Shown piece after piece: positions 1-6,675 of a stretch of DNA of 22,420 bases. The DNA is taken from NCBI GenBank assembly GCA_031290315.1, contig JAITNS010000092.1, positions 1 to 22,420 of the forward strand. Reading direction: 5' to 3'. This DNA comes from Puniceicoccales bacterium (GTDB taxonomy: Bacteria; Verrucomicrobiota; Verrucomicrobiia; Opitutales; LL51). The translations under genes and the position numbers were made by a program. The notes beneath the pieces are model-generated. The model ran no database searches, was not told where the DNA came from, and saw only the letters and a program-made list of their open reading frames with translations. Positions within the stretch are counted from its first letter, which is position 1. The number at the start of each line of letters is the position of its first letter.

Positions 1-43
1 CTACCCCTAGCTCAACAATATCACTCGGAATTTCACTGCCCCC
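1..43 (-). pseudogene. duplicated fragment of the cysS 3' region, cut by the window edge
   Basis: Bases 1-39 are identical to 2510-2548 inside the intact cysS gene, and 42 of 43 match out to 2552 (one C/T difference at 40/2549). Similarity stops sharply at 44. On the minus strand the copy encodes the same residues around [12 protein letters not shown] near the CysS C-terminus. It runs off the left edge, so its length is unknown. It has no open upstream coding context, because bases 44-125 are unrelated to cysS, so it is a gene fragment and not a second cysS. Confidence 0.85.
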
Positions 44-125
44 TATATTTTGAGGAGAGAGATTTTTAAAAAAATAAAATTTCTATAAAATGCTTTGCAA
101 AAAAAAAACCGTAAAATAGTTTACC
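44..125 (+). promoter_or_regulatory. AT-rich leader and probable promoter of the repeat-protein gene
   Basis: This is a very A/T-rich stretch between the cysS fragment and the ATG at 126. TATAAAAT at 84-91 and TAAAAT at 112-117 could each serve as a -10 element, but I see no matching -35 element at normal spacing. There is no Shine-Dalgarno sequence directly before the ATG. The promoter call rests mainly on position. Confidence 0.3.
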
Positions 126-2375
126 ATGAGTACGGATATAGGAGCAACAAATAGTGGTCCTCTAGATCCTTCTAAATATTACAACACGCTAAAGGACGAA
201 ACGAAAAAAAATAATGGCGTTGCTTTGAGTGCGGATGGTAACTTTTTGATGATCAAGCAAAAGGTAGGAGGTTTTTTAGGTTTTGGTGGCAAGACGGCTA
301 TTACATTAGTAAATGTATCTGTATCCAATATCCAATCCAAACAGAATCTACAGGAGAGAGTTGCAAAAGCTGCAACAGGAAAATGGTTTCAATCAAGTAA
401 AACAAAAGCAAAAAATGTACAGAATGAATTGCAAGGCATGCAAAATCCAGGAGGAATAAAACCAGTAACAACAGTAGAATACAAGAAATCAGATAAAAAT
501 GAAAAATTAGGGCAATTACACAATCTTATACAACAACAACTACAAGAGGTATCTCAACAACAACAACAACTACTACTACTACTACAAAAACAACAACAAC
601 AAGATGCGGTTCTAAGTCAACAATTAGATGAAATATGCCATGAGATGCATAAATTGAGAACTGGAAAATCAGAAAAAGAATTAGGGACAGAGAATTTGAT
701 TCCCAATGTGATGGAGTGTTCAGATCCTAAATTACAACAACGATGGATAGACTTCCCCAATTATAATGATCTCAACAAGAAACAACCTGAGGAGGCAGCT
801 AGAATCTTATGCTTTGTACAAGCAGCAAAGGAAGGGAAAGAAGATATGGTTTTTCGGTTTGAAAATTATTTTCAAAATTCATTCACAGGATGTGATCAAT
901 CTAAAAGCGATATATTGAACCAACTTTCCGCAGCTTATAATGATGACAACAAAGAGGCAATCAATAAAGCTATTACTCTTATCATTAAGTCCATGAAGCC
1001 GGAAGAAAGGCAAGAAGCATTGAAGAACTTCCCCATGAAATACACTCGGATTTTAAAAAATCAGGAGACATTTGAAGAAATTGTACAAAATAATCGGTCC
1101 CAAAAAGAGGGATTGTCCATGAAGAAAACTGAACTAGAAAATGAGCAAAAAAGACTACAAGAGGAGCAAGACAAAATTGAAGATCCATTAGCAGATAACG
1201 ATTGGGGGAAAAGAGAGCAGCAATTGCAAGAACTTACTGCGCAATTGGCAAACATAGATCGGAATTTAAAGAGTATAAATAATTTAATAAGCAACGCAGA
1301 AGTGAGTCTGAAAAATGCAAAATCAGCCATAGAACATCTTCCGGGAATTATGAATCGAGTTATTCAATCAATGTCATTTGAGGAAAAACAAGAGGCATTG
1401 AAGAATCTCTCTGAACAGTACAAACAGGCTTTGCAAGATCAAAATGCAAAAGCAAGAATAGGACACATGCCCACTGTTGCGCAAGCCATATTTGAATCCA
1501 TGCCGTTAGAAGAACTTTCAAAACTGACAGAAGAGTTCTCCAGTAAAGATCACACAGATACATTGTCAACTGCTTTTAAGACAACTCTAAAACAACATAA
1601 AACAGCTCAAAACATAATAGATAAAATAAAAAACAATCACCCCAGTTTAGGTTATCTTCAAGGAAATGCTGAAGAAACTGATGCGATTATGAAGAATCCT
1701 TTTATCCCTCAAGATCAAAAAGATATCGTAAAACAAGGAATAGAGCAAGCGATTCAACTGAGGAATGAGCTTAGAGATACGGATCAGTCTGGAACGAGGA
1801 AAGAAGGGGATGCAGGAGCAGATGACGTTTCAAAAAATTTTTTCGAAAAACCATCCGAGTGGCAAGAACAATATATAAATAATCCTTATATATCTTCCGC
1901 TGGAAAAAAAGCATTATTTATGCAAAGTGTTGTTGACGGAAAAAAAGATGATGTAAATAAATTTAAGAATTTCTTTGAACATTTATTTTGCGCAGAACAA
2001 ACCGATAATCGTTCAAAGACTGCTATTTTAGTGGAAATCACTACAAACCCTATCACAAATAAAAATAAAGATGCCATAAATAGTGCTACGCAAATAGTGC
2101 TTAATTCAATGAGTCTGGAAGAAAAACAGCAAGGATTAATTGATTTGCAGCAAGATATAATACGTATAAATAATAATCAATATATAACAAATAAGGATGA
2201 AAGAATTAATCTGATAACTCAAGTTGCGCAGGCCATATTTGAATCCATGCCGATAGAAGAACTTTCAAAACTAGCAGAAGAATTCTCAAACAAAGGAATT
2301 GAATTAGATCCTAAATTAATAGTTACGCTTAGTAATGCAGCTGCCGAAAAATCTAATAAACAAAAGACAATCTAG
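126..2375 (+). CDS. large internally repeated coiled-coil protein of unknown function
   Basis: I do not recognise this 749-residue protein. It has no signal peptide and no obvious membrane segment. The N-terminal ~110 residues contain a short glycine-rich stretch (GGFLGFGG, about 48-55). Residues ~136-159 form a Q/L tract encoded by pure triplet repeats. Residues ~120-180 and ~325-400 are rich in E, K, Q and L with coiled-coil character. A module of about 110 residues occurs twice (about 200-310 and 571-681). The motif SM-x-x-EE-K/R-Q occurs three times (about 289, 415 and 661), and VAQAIFESMP-x-EELSKL occurs at about 451 and 700. Such architecture is common among effector-like and structural proteins of host-associated bacteria, but that role is inference. 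The gene converges on cysS with only 12 bp between stop codons and no visible terminator. A cysS fragment lies just upstream. Confidence 0.85.
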   Translation: MSTDIGATNSGPLDPSKYYNTLKDETKKNNGVALSADGNFLMIKQKVGGFLGFGGKTAITLVNVSVSNIQSKQNLQERVAKAATGKWFQSSKTKAKNVQNELQGMQNPGGIKPVTTVEYKKSDKNEKLGQLHNLIQQQLQEVSQQQQQLLLLLQKQQQQDAVLSQQLDEICHEMHKLRTGKSEKELGTENLIPNVMECSDPKLQQRWIDFPNYNDLNKKQPEEAARILCFVQAAKEGKEDMVFRFENYFQNSFTGCDQSKSDILNQLSAAYNDDNKEAINKAITLIIKSMKPEERQEALKNFPMKYTRILKNQETFEEIVQNNRSQKEGLSMKKTELENEQKRLQEEQDKIEDPLADNDWGKREQQLQELTAQLANIDRNLKSINNLISNAEVSLKNAKSAIEHLPGIMNRVIQSMSFEEKQEALKNLSEQYKQALQDQNAKARIGHMPTVAQAIFESMPLEELSKLTEEFSSKDHTDTLSTAFKTTLKQHKTAQNIIDKIKNNHPSLGYLQGNAEETDAIMKNPFIPQDQKDIVKQGIEQAIQLRNELRDTDQSGTRKEGDAGADDVSKNFFEKPSEWQEQYINNPYISSAGKKALFMQSVVDGKKDDVNKFKNFFEHLFCAEQTDNRSKTAILVEITTNPITNKNKDAINSATQIVLNSMSLEEKQQGLIDLQQDIIRINNNQYITNKDERINLITQVAQAIFESMPIEELSKLAEEFSNKGIELDPKLIVTLSNAAAEKSNKQKTI
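531..602 (+). repeat. CAA/CTA triplet microsatellite inside the coding region
   Basis: Runs of CAA (531-539, 555-569, 585-587, 591-602) alternate with five CTA triplets (570-584). They encode a Q-then-L-then-Q tract. Because the unit is three bases, slippage would change protein length without shifting the frame. Confidence 0.9.
723..1055 (+). repeat. first copy of a ~110-residue protein module
   Basis: Residues ~200-310 of the 749-residue protein align by eye with residues ~571-681. Shared features are an aromatic-rich start (QRWIDFPNY against EQYINNPYI), a K-E/D-D-x-V/N-x-F-x-N-x-F pattern, an acidic stretch, K-E/D-AIN, and SM-x-x-EE-R/K-Q. The copies are diverged at DNA level, so this is an old duplication. 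Confidence 0.65.
1476..1541 (+). repeat. 66-bp direct repeat, copy 1 (VAQAIFESMP motif)
   Basis: These 66 bases match 2223-2288 with about six substitutions and no indel. They encode VAQAIFESMP-x-EELSKL-x-EEFS. DNA identity is far higher than in the surrounding module copies. Confidence 0.85.
1836..2168 (+). repeat. second copy of the ~110-residue protein module
   Basis: Residues ~571-681 repeat the plan of residues ~200-310: a FEKPSEW start, KKDDVNKFKNFFEHLF, KDAINSATQIVLNSM and then an EEKQQ helix. The two cysteines (C256 in the first copy, C622 in the second) do not sit at the same position. Confidence 0.65.
2223..2288 (+). repeat. 66-bp direct repeat, copy 2 (VAQAIFESMP motif)
   Basis: Second copy of the 66-bp segment at 1476-1541, same strand and frame. 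The flanking sequence is not comparably conserved, which suggests a recent duplication, gene conversion or strong local constraint. Confidence 0.85.
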
Positions 2376-2387
2376 TACCTTATCACA

Positions 2388-3815
2388 TTACTTTTTCTCC
2401 AAACGATAGCCGTCTTTGGTATCGATGATACGCCAACCACGCCCAATTAATAAATTGCGTAGGCGATCGGATTCGGCAAAATTTTTATCCTGTTTCGCTC
2501 GCCAACGCTCTACCCCTAGCTCAACAATATCACTCGGAATTTCACTGCTCCCAACTTCCTGTTTTTCACAAAATATAAATCGCTCAATGCCTAAAATAAA
2601 ACAAAGCATATATAATTCTTCCCAAAATTGTCTCTCCCCCCTCACCGTACGATTTAAAATAGAAAACATCTCCCCTAAACATTTTGGCGTATTGAGGTCA
2701 TTCTTTAAGGCTTCAATCGCAGCACTAAAATAATGATAAGTATTTACTTTCGAAATGCTTTCTACTATTTGCGCTAAAAAAAGATTGTCCTCCTCTAAAA
2801 AATTTCTTACTTTTGTTTTCAATTTATGGAGCGCGCTTTGGGCGGCATCAAGTCCGGAAAATGTAAAGTTCAGAGCCTGCCGGTAATAGCCACTGATTAA
2901 CGTATAACGTATGGCTTCAACCCCATAACCCTTACTTTTTAAATCCGCTAGCGTAAATAAATTACCTAAACTTTTCGACATCTTTTGACCTTCAATTTGT
3001 AGATGTTCCGAGTGAAACCAATGGCCTACAAAAGGCTTACCGGTAACGCATTCTGTCTGGGCAATCTCATTCTCGTGGTGCGGAAAACAAAGATCAATGC
3101 CTCCTCCATGAATATCGATTGTTTCTCCTAAATATTTTACCGACATCGCGCTACACTCGATATGCCAACCGGGACGCCCCTTCCCCCATGGACTTTCCCA
3201 AAATATCCCTCCATCTTCCTCCTTATACGCCTTCCATAAAGCAAAATCATGAACATTATCCCGATCGTACTCGTCCGCTAAATTCGTTTGCCCCGCACTA
3301 TTTTCATTTTGTGTCGCCAGTTGCTCCACATTAATACCCGATAATTGACCGTAGCGCGGAAAAGAAGAAAGACGGAAATATACGGAACCGTCCGATGTCA
3401 TGTAGGCGTATTGCTTTCGAATTAATTGCTCAATCATAGCGATTTGTTCTGCAATATGACTCGCGGCTTTTGGCTCCACATCGGGTGCTAAAATATTCAA
3501 TTCTTCGCAATCATTGCGGAAAATATTAATCCATTTCTCGGTAAATTGCTCCAAGGAAATATTTTCTCCGCGAGCTCCACGAATCGTCTTATCATCGACG
3601 TCCGTCAAATTACGTACGAATCTTACTTCATATCCCATCGCTAATAATAATCGCCGCAAAACATCTTGTAGGAGAAAAGTCCGGAAATTGCCGATATGGG
3701 CGTAATTATATACGGTTGGCCCACAGCAATAAATGCGTAATACTCCATCCAAATGATTGGGAATAATTTCTTCTATGGAACGGCTTTGAGTGTTGTAAAG
3801 CTTGATAGTAGCCAT
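2388..3815 (-). CDS. cysS: cysteine-tRNA ligase (CysRS)
   Basis: Charges tRNA-Cys with cysteine in the cytoplasm, a class I synthetase. At 475 residues it is close to the usual length of about 460. The HIGH signature is AHIGN (39-43) and the KMSKS loop is KMSKS at 278-282. Zinc ligands expected for the family are present: C31 (in CCGPTVY), C221 (in WHIEC), and H246 and E250 (in FPHHENE). The DVDDKT motif is at 72-77. The ATG at 3813-3815 gives the standard N-terminus; no Shine-Dalgarno is visible. The gene faces prs across a 104-bp divergent region and converges on the repeat-protein gene. A stretch at 2510-2552 is duplicated at the left edge of the window, but this copy is full length with all catalytic residues and should be functional. 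Confidence 0.97.
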   Translation of the reverse strand: MATIKLYNTQSRSIEEIIPNHLDGVLRIYCCGPTVYNYAHIGNFRTFLLQDVLRRLLLAMGYEVRFVRNLTDVDDKTIRGARGENISLEQFTEKWINIFRNDCEELNILAPDVEPKAASHIAEQIAMIEQLIRKQYAYMTSDGSVYFRLSSFPRYGQLSGINVEQLATQNENSAGQTNLADEYDRDNVHDFALWKAYKEEDGGIFWESPWGKGRPGWHIECSAMSVKYLGETIDIHGGGIDLCFPHHENEIAQTECVTGKPFVGHWFHSEHLQIEGQKMSKSLGNLFTLADLKSKGYGVEAIRYTLISGYYRQALNFTFSGLDAAQSALHKLKTKVRNFLEEDNLFLAQIVESISKVNTYHYFSAAIEALKNDLNTPKCLGEMFSILNRTVRGERQFWEELYMLCFILGIERFIFCEKQEVGSSEIPSDIVELGVERWRAKQDKNFAESDRLRNLLIGRGWRIIDTKDGYRLEKK

Positions 3816-3919
3816 GTCAACAATTTCTAATTTATTAAATAATATGCAATATTTTTATAGTGCCCGTAGAATATATAGAATTTTATTGAATCGAAAATAA
3901 ATCTAATTTCACTAAAAAT
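3816..3919. promoter_or_regulatory. divergent promoter region between cysS and prs
   Basis: These 104 very AT-rich bases separate two start codons on opposite strands, so promoters for both genes should lie here. Several TATA-like hexamers occur around 3840-3885. No pair of -35/-10 boxes stands out and I see no operator-like palindrome. Confidence 0.4.
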
Positions 3920-4834
3920 ATGAAGATATTTGCTGGTAGTTCCCATCCTAATTTTGCAAACAAAATTTGTGATTATCTTAGGGTTTCATTAGGGGAAGCA
4001 ACACTTTCAAAATTTCCTAATGGGGAAATTTTTTTTCAAATCGAAGAAGATATTAGTGGCCATAGTATCTATGTCGTACAATCTATGCATCATCCCACAA
4101 ATGATCATATTATGGAAATGTTAATCATGATCGATGCCATTCGTCGCGCTTTCGCTAAACGAATTACAGCAATTATCCCCTACTTCGGTTACGCTCGCCA
4201 AGATCGCAAGGATAATCCAGGCGCACCAATCAGTTCCAAACTCGTCGCTAATTTACTCGTTGCAGCAGGCACCGATCGCATTTTAACCATGGATTTGCAT
4301 TCCCCACAAATTGTCGGATTTTTCGATATTCCAACGGAACAGCTTTCGGCGGTACCCTCTATGATTCATGCTATCCAAAAACATAGTAATTCTCCGATGA
4401 CGGTTTGTAGCCCAGATATCGGAGGACTGAAAATGGCTAGCAATTATGCCCAAGCATTACACTATCCAATGGCTATTATCATGAAACGACGCTTCGATGC
4501 AACACATGTGGAGGCAGTCGATGCTATGGGGCCTATCGAAGGACACGATATCCTACTCGTCGACGATATCATAGAAACTGCGGAAACTTTGATCGCTGCC
4601 GCAAAATTATTGAAAAGTAAAGGAGCGCATTCCATTAAAGCGTGTATTGTACATGGGTTGATAACCGATGAAGGGCAAAAAAAGTTGAAGCACTCCGGAA
4701 TTGAATATCTCATGACAAGCAATTCGGTACCAATGCAATGGGATCTTTCATTTCCAGTTGAACAATTAAATATTTGTCCCCTATTCGGAGAAGCAATCAA
4801 ACGTATACATAACAATGAAAATGCGAATAATTGA
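3920..4834 (+). CDS. prs: ribose-phosphate pyrophosphokinase (PRPP synthase)
   Basis: Makes PRPP from ribose 5-phosphate and ATP for purine, pyrimidine, histidine and NAD synthesis. At 304 residues it is slightly shorter than the typical ~315. Family landmarks are the NGEI stretch (34-37), the ATP-binding flexible loop PYFGYARQDRK (87-97) followed by APISSKLVANLL, the TMDLH motif with H127, QIVGFFDIP, PDIGGLKMA (165-173), and the ribose-phosphate/PRPP loop VDDIIETAETL (214-224). In most homologues the loop ends D/E-T-A/G-G-T. Here the glycine is glutamate (E222). The start is the first ATG after the divergent region and matches the usual MKIF/MKLF-like N-terminus. It is followed directly by the hairpin array. 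Confidence 0.95.
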   Translation: MKIFAGSSHPNFANKICDYLRVSLGEATLSKFPNGEIFFQIEEDISGHSIYVVQSMHHPTNDHIMEMLIMIDAIRRAFAKRITAIIPYFGYARQDRKDNPGAPISSKLVANLLVAAGTDRILTMDLHSPQIVGFFDIPTEQLSAVPSMIHAIQKHSNSPMTVCSPDIGGLKMASNYAQALHYPMAIIMKRRFDATHVEAVDAMGPIEGHDILLVDDIIETAETLIAAAKLLKSKGAHSIKACIVHGLITDEGQKKLKHSGIEYLMTSNSVPMQWDLSFPVEQLNICPLFGEAIKRIHNNENANN

Positions 4835-4840
4835 TAGTTT

Positions 4841-4889
4841 ATGGGGCTCCGCCCCATACCCCGCCAGGGGATAGTATCCCCTGGACCTC
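4841..4889 (+). repeat. left two-hairpin module of the array
   Basis: Hairpin one has arms ATGGGGC/GCCCCAT with loop TCC. After the linker ACCCCG, hairpin two has arms CCAGGGGATA/TATCCCCTGG around a single G. The module ends with ACCTC. Compare the minus-strand copy at 5037-5090: the linker core and CCAGG/CCTGGACC are kept, while three pairs in each stem differ and every difference is compensated on the other arm. Confidence 0.85.
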
Positions 4890-4894
4890 CTTTA

Positions 4895-4935
4895 TGGCCC
4901 TAGATTAGATGCCGTTGTCATCCAATCTAGGGCCA
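4895..4935. repeat. third hairpin, 12-bp perfect arms
   Basis: Arms TGGCCCTAGATT (4895-4906) and AATCTAGGGCCA (4924-4935) are perfect complements. After one mismatched pair the stem continues with GATG/CATC, leaving a seven-base loop (4912-4918). Confidence 0.9.
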
Positions 4936-4942
4936 AGGAATT

Positions 4943-4967
4943 GTTCAAAGAATATTATTCTTTGAAC
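4943..4967. repeat. fourth (central) hairpin, 11-bp perfect arms
   Basis: GTTCAAAGAAT and ATTCTTTGAAC flank the loop ATT. This is the only AT-rich stem in the array and sits at its centre. Confidence 0.9.
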
Positions 4968-4994
4968 TTATTATTTGCGGCCAGAAATTGTGTT

Positions 4995-5031
4995 CGCCCT
5001 GGACCACCTGCAACGCACGTGATCCAGGGCG
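4995..5031. repeat. fifth hairpin, bulged stem
   Basis: CGCCCTGGA (4995-5003) pairs with TCCAGGGCG (5023-5031). After one mismatch CAC/GTG continues the stem, leaving an 11-base loop. The design, a long outer stem, one mismatch and a short inner stem, matches the third hairpin although the sequence differs. Confidence 0.88.
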
Positions 5032-5036
5032 GTCCC

Positions 5037-5090
5037 AAGGTCCAGGAAACAATGTTTCCTGGCGGGTATTGTAAGGGCGAGCAGCCCTTA
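5037..5090 (-). repeat. right two-hairpin module of the array, inverted copy of the left one
   Basis: Read on the minus strand: TAAGGGC/GCCCTTA with loop TGCTC, linker CAATACCCG, CCAGGAAACA/TGTTTCCTGG around a single T, then ACCTT. The core of the linker and the CCAGG/CCTGGACC ends match the left module. The stem differences are paired changes. The outer hairpin (5072-5090) lies ten bases from the stop codon of the first MATE gene and could terminate its transcript. Confidence 0.85.
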
Positions 5091-5100
5091 TCTCTACTCT

Positions 5101-6540
5101 TCAAATTAATTTACTTTTCATCCAGCGCCCACTACGATAGCGATAGGTTAAAATCAAAAAAACAATAAAATAGTGTAAGGCCGAAAATTGCCAGAATAAT
5201 ACGGAACAACAACCAAATTTTACAATTCCCATATAAGTTGGTAAAACTCCAATAAAAACAAAAGACAATGTGGAGACATGCATTGGAAACGCCGTATCCC
5301 CTAATGCTAATAGTAAATGTGCAAAATTAATTGCAAAAAGATCTAACCAAAATCCAATCCAAAGCCAAATTAACATATGCCGCACTATTCTATAAATCTC
5401 CCCCTCTACCATCTTCTCCGAAAATATTCCTATCAGTAAATCTGGATATACTAGCGCCCCAATGCCAATAATTATTCCAAAAATTATACTTAAACATATC
5501 CAAGAACGAATATTTCTAGAAATAATCCCAAACTCTTTCGCCCCAAATGCATTGGAACAAATCGTTCTCACGCCAGCCGACATCCCTTTCCCTACAAAAC
5601 AAAAAAGTAAGAATAATGTATGAATAATTCCATAGGCATGGGCATCATTGGACGCCGTTTTCACAATGATAACTTGCGTCATCCCTACTAACGCTAGCAT
5701 CCCAAATAACCGATTGAACGCATTTGGGTAACCCATCTTTAAACTTTGTTTCAATAATCCCTTCCTTAACTTCCAATCCCATGTACCATAGCGTTCCCGA
5801 TAGGACTTCCGAAGAAACAAAATAAATAGTAATAATGTGGATAAGCATTGGGAAATAACGGTTGCTATAGCAGCTCCTCTAATCCCGAATTCCGGAATAA
5901 TTTGGTATTCGAGTGGATTGTTTAGCATTGGAATAGAAATACTATGCCCAGAAATAATTTCCAAATTACCTCCAGGGAGTAAGCGACAACCAAAAATTAA
6001 TAAAAAATCTAATATAATATTGAGAATATTAAAACTTACCGTTATCACCGGTATGACCTTTGTCTCTCCTCGTCCAACAAAAAATGCCGCAAAAGCTCCC
6101 GTTCCAATGCAATTAATCGGTATAAATAATAAAATAATATTTAAATAAGGCACGCCTAATTTCGCAAATTGTTCAGCTACCAAATAGGGTGGCAAGCATA
6201 GGGCGAGGGGAATAAATAAGATGAATAAAGCGGCACAAAACCAAATCATTTGCCATATGATGGGGCCGATTTCTTTATAGCGTTGCGCTCCGTTATACTG
6301 CCCTACAAATACTTCGCTGATCAATACAAATTCTAATATAAAAGCGGAACAGGTCCCATACCAATGCATTACACTAAAACAAGCATCAAATGCTTCCGGT
6401 GAGTAGTAACTTAATATCACTCGATCGATGAAAACCATTAATATTCCCGAAGCGGAAGATAGCATAATGGGACATGATACGGCTAATAACTCGCCTATTC
6501 CTCCGGGTGTATATTTGGTCAAATTTATTTTATCTGTCAT
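5101..6540 (-). CDS. MATE-family multidrug/solute antiporter, copy 1
   Basis: Predicted inner-membrane antiporter with about 12 membrane segments; 479 residues is normal for the family (about 450-480). MATE-like landmarks are the N-terminal LTKYTPGGI-GEL segment before TM1, EVFVGQYNGA after TM2, FFVGRGETK near the TM4/TM5 turn, and the C-lobe counterpart GMSAGVRTICSNAFGA. An external loop at about residues 183-215 (containing GNLEIISG) is shared with copy 3 but missing from copy 2. The C-terminus YRYRSGRWMKSKLI is almost the same in all three copies. Substrate cannot be told; MATE proteins export cationic drugs, metabolites or flavins using Na+ or H+. The start aligns with the other copies and no Shine-Dalgarno is visible. 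Confidence 0.93.
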   Translation of the reverse strand: MTDKINLTKYTPGGIGELLAVSCPIMLSSASGILMVFIDRVILSYYSPEAFDACFSVMHWYGTCSAFILEFVLISEVFVGQYNGAQRYKEIGPIIWQMIWFCAALFILFIPLALCLPPYLVAEQFAKLGVPYLNIILLFIPINCIGTGAFAAFFVGRGETKVIPVITVSFNILNIILDFLLIFGCRLLPGGNLEIISGHSISIPMLNNPLEYQIIPEFGIRGAAIATVISQCLSTLLLFILFLRKSYRERYGTWDWKLRKGLLKQSLKMGYPNAFNRLFGMLALVGMTQVIIVKTASNDAHAYGIIHTLFLLFCFVGKGMSAGVRTICSNAFGAKEFGIISRNIRSWICLSIIFGIIIGIGALVYPDLLIGIFSEKMVEGEIYRIVRHMLIWLWIGFWLDLFAINFAHLLLALGDTAFPMHVSTLSFVFIGVLPTYMGIVKFGCCSVLFWQFSALHYFIVFLILTYRYRSGRWMKSKLI

Positions 6541-6568
6541 TTGTTTTTTATTTTAATTTTATATTACT

Positions 6569-6634
6569 TTAAATCAATTTATTTTTCATCCAACGCCCAC
6601 TAGGATAATAAATAGTAAAAAAATACAAAAAAAC
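6569..6634 (-). pseudogene. remnant of a MATE gene 3' end (about 21 codons and the stop)
   Basis: Read on the minus strand this encodes YYPSGRWMKNKLI and a stop, preceded by hydrophobic residues. It aligns with the C-termini of the three intact MATE genes (YRYRSGRWMKNKLV in copy 2). Match to the 3' end of copy 2 is strong at DNA level from about 6565 to 6601 and includes bases after the stop (TTACTTTAAA). The remnant lies 28 bp before the start codon of MATE copy 1 and just upstream of the exported-protein gene. It cannot be expressed as a protein on its own. Confidence 0.85.
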
Positions 6635-6675
6635 AATTGACAAGGAGAAAAATTTCGCCGAAGGTAGCCGGCATT

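Larger units (their letters stand above)
4841..5090. repeat. array of seven consecutive hairpins between prs and the first MATE gene
   Basis: Seven inverted repeats, nearly all perfect, follow one another with short spacers: 4841-4857 (7-bp arms), 4864-4884 (9-10 bp), 4895-4935 (12 bp plus 4), 4943-4967 (11 bp), 4995-5031 (9 bp plus 3), 5042-5062 (9-10 bp) and 5072-5090 (7 bp). The array is partly mirror-symmetric: the outer two on each side are inverted copies of one module, the third and fifth share a bulged long-stem design, and the AT-rich fourth is in the middle. It is GC-richer than its surroundings and lies between two convergent 3' ends, so it may act as a bidirectional terminator. 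Its complexity exceeds that need. ORFs crossing it have no homologous look and I treat them as chance. Confidence 0.9.

Noticed and set aside
3813..3819. TTGACA on the minus strand next to the cysS start, like a -35 box
   Set aside because: It overlaps the start codon, so it cannot direct transcription of the full cysS gene.
4941..5168. A 75-codon ORF on + crossing the hairpin array and the end of MATE copy 1
   Set aside because: It is made of hairpin sequence and antisense of a MATE gene, with no family likeness and no ribosome site.
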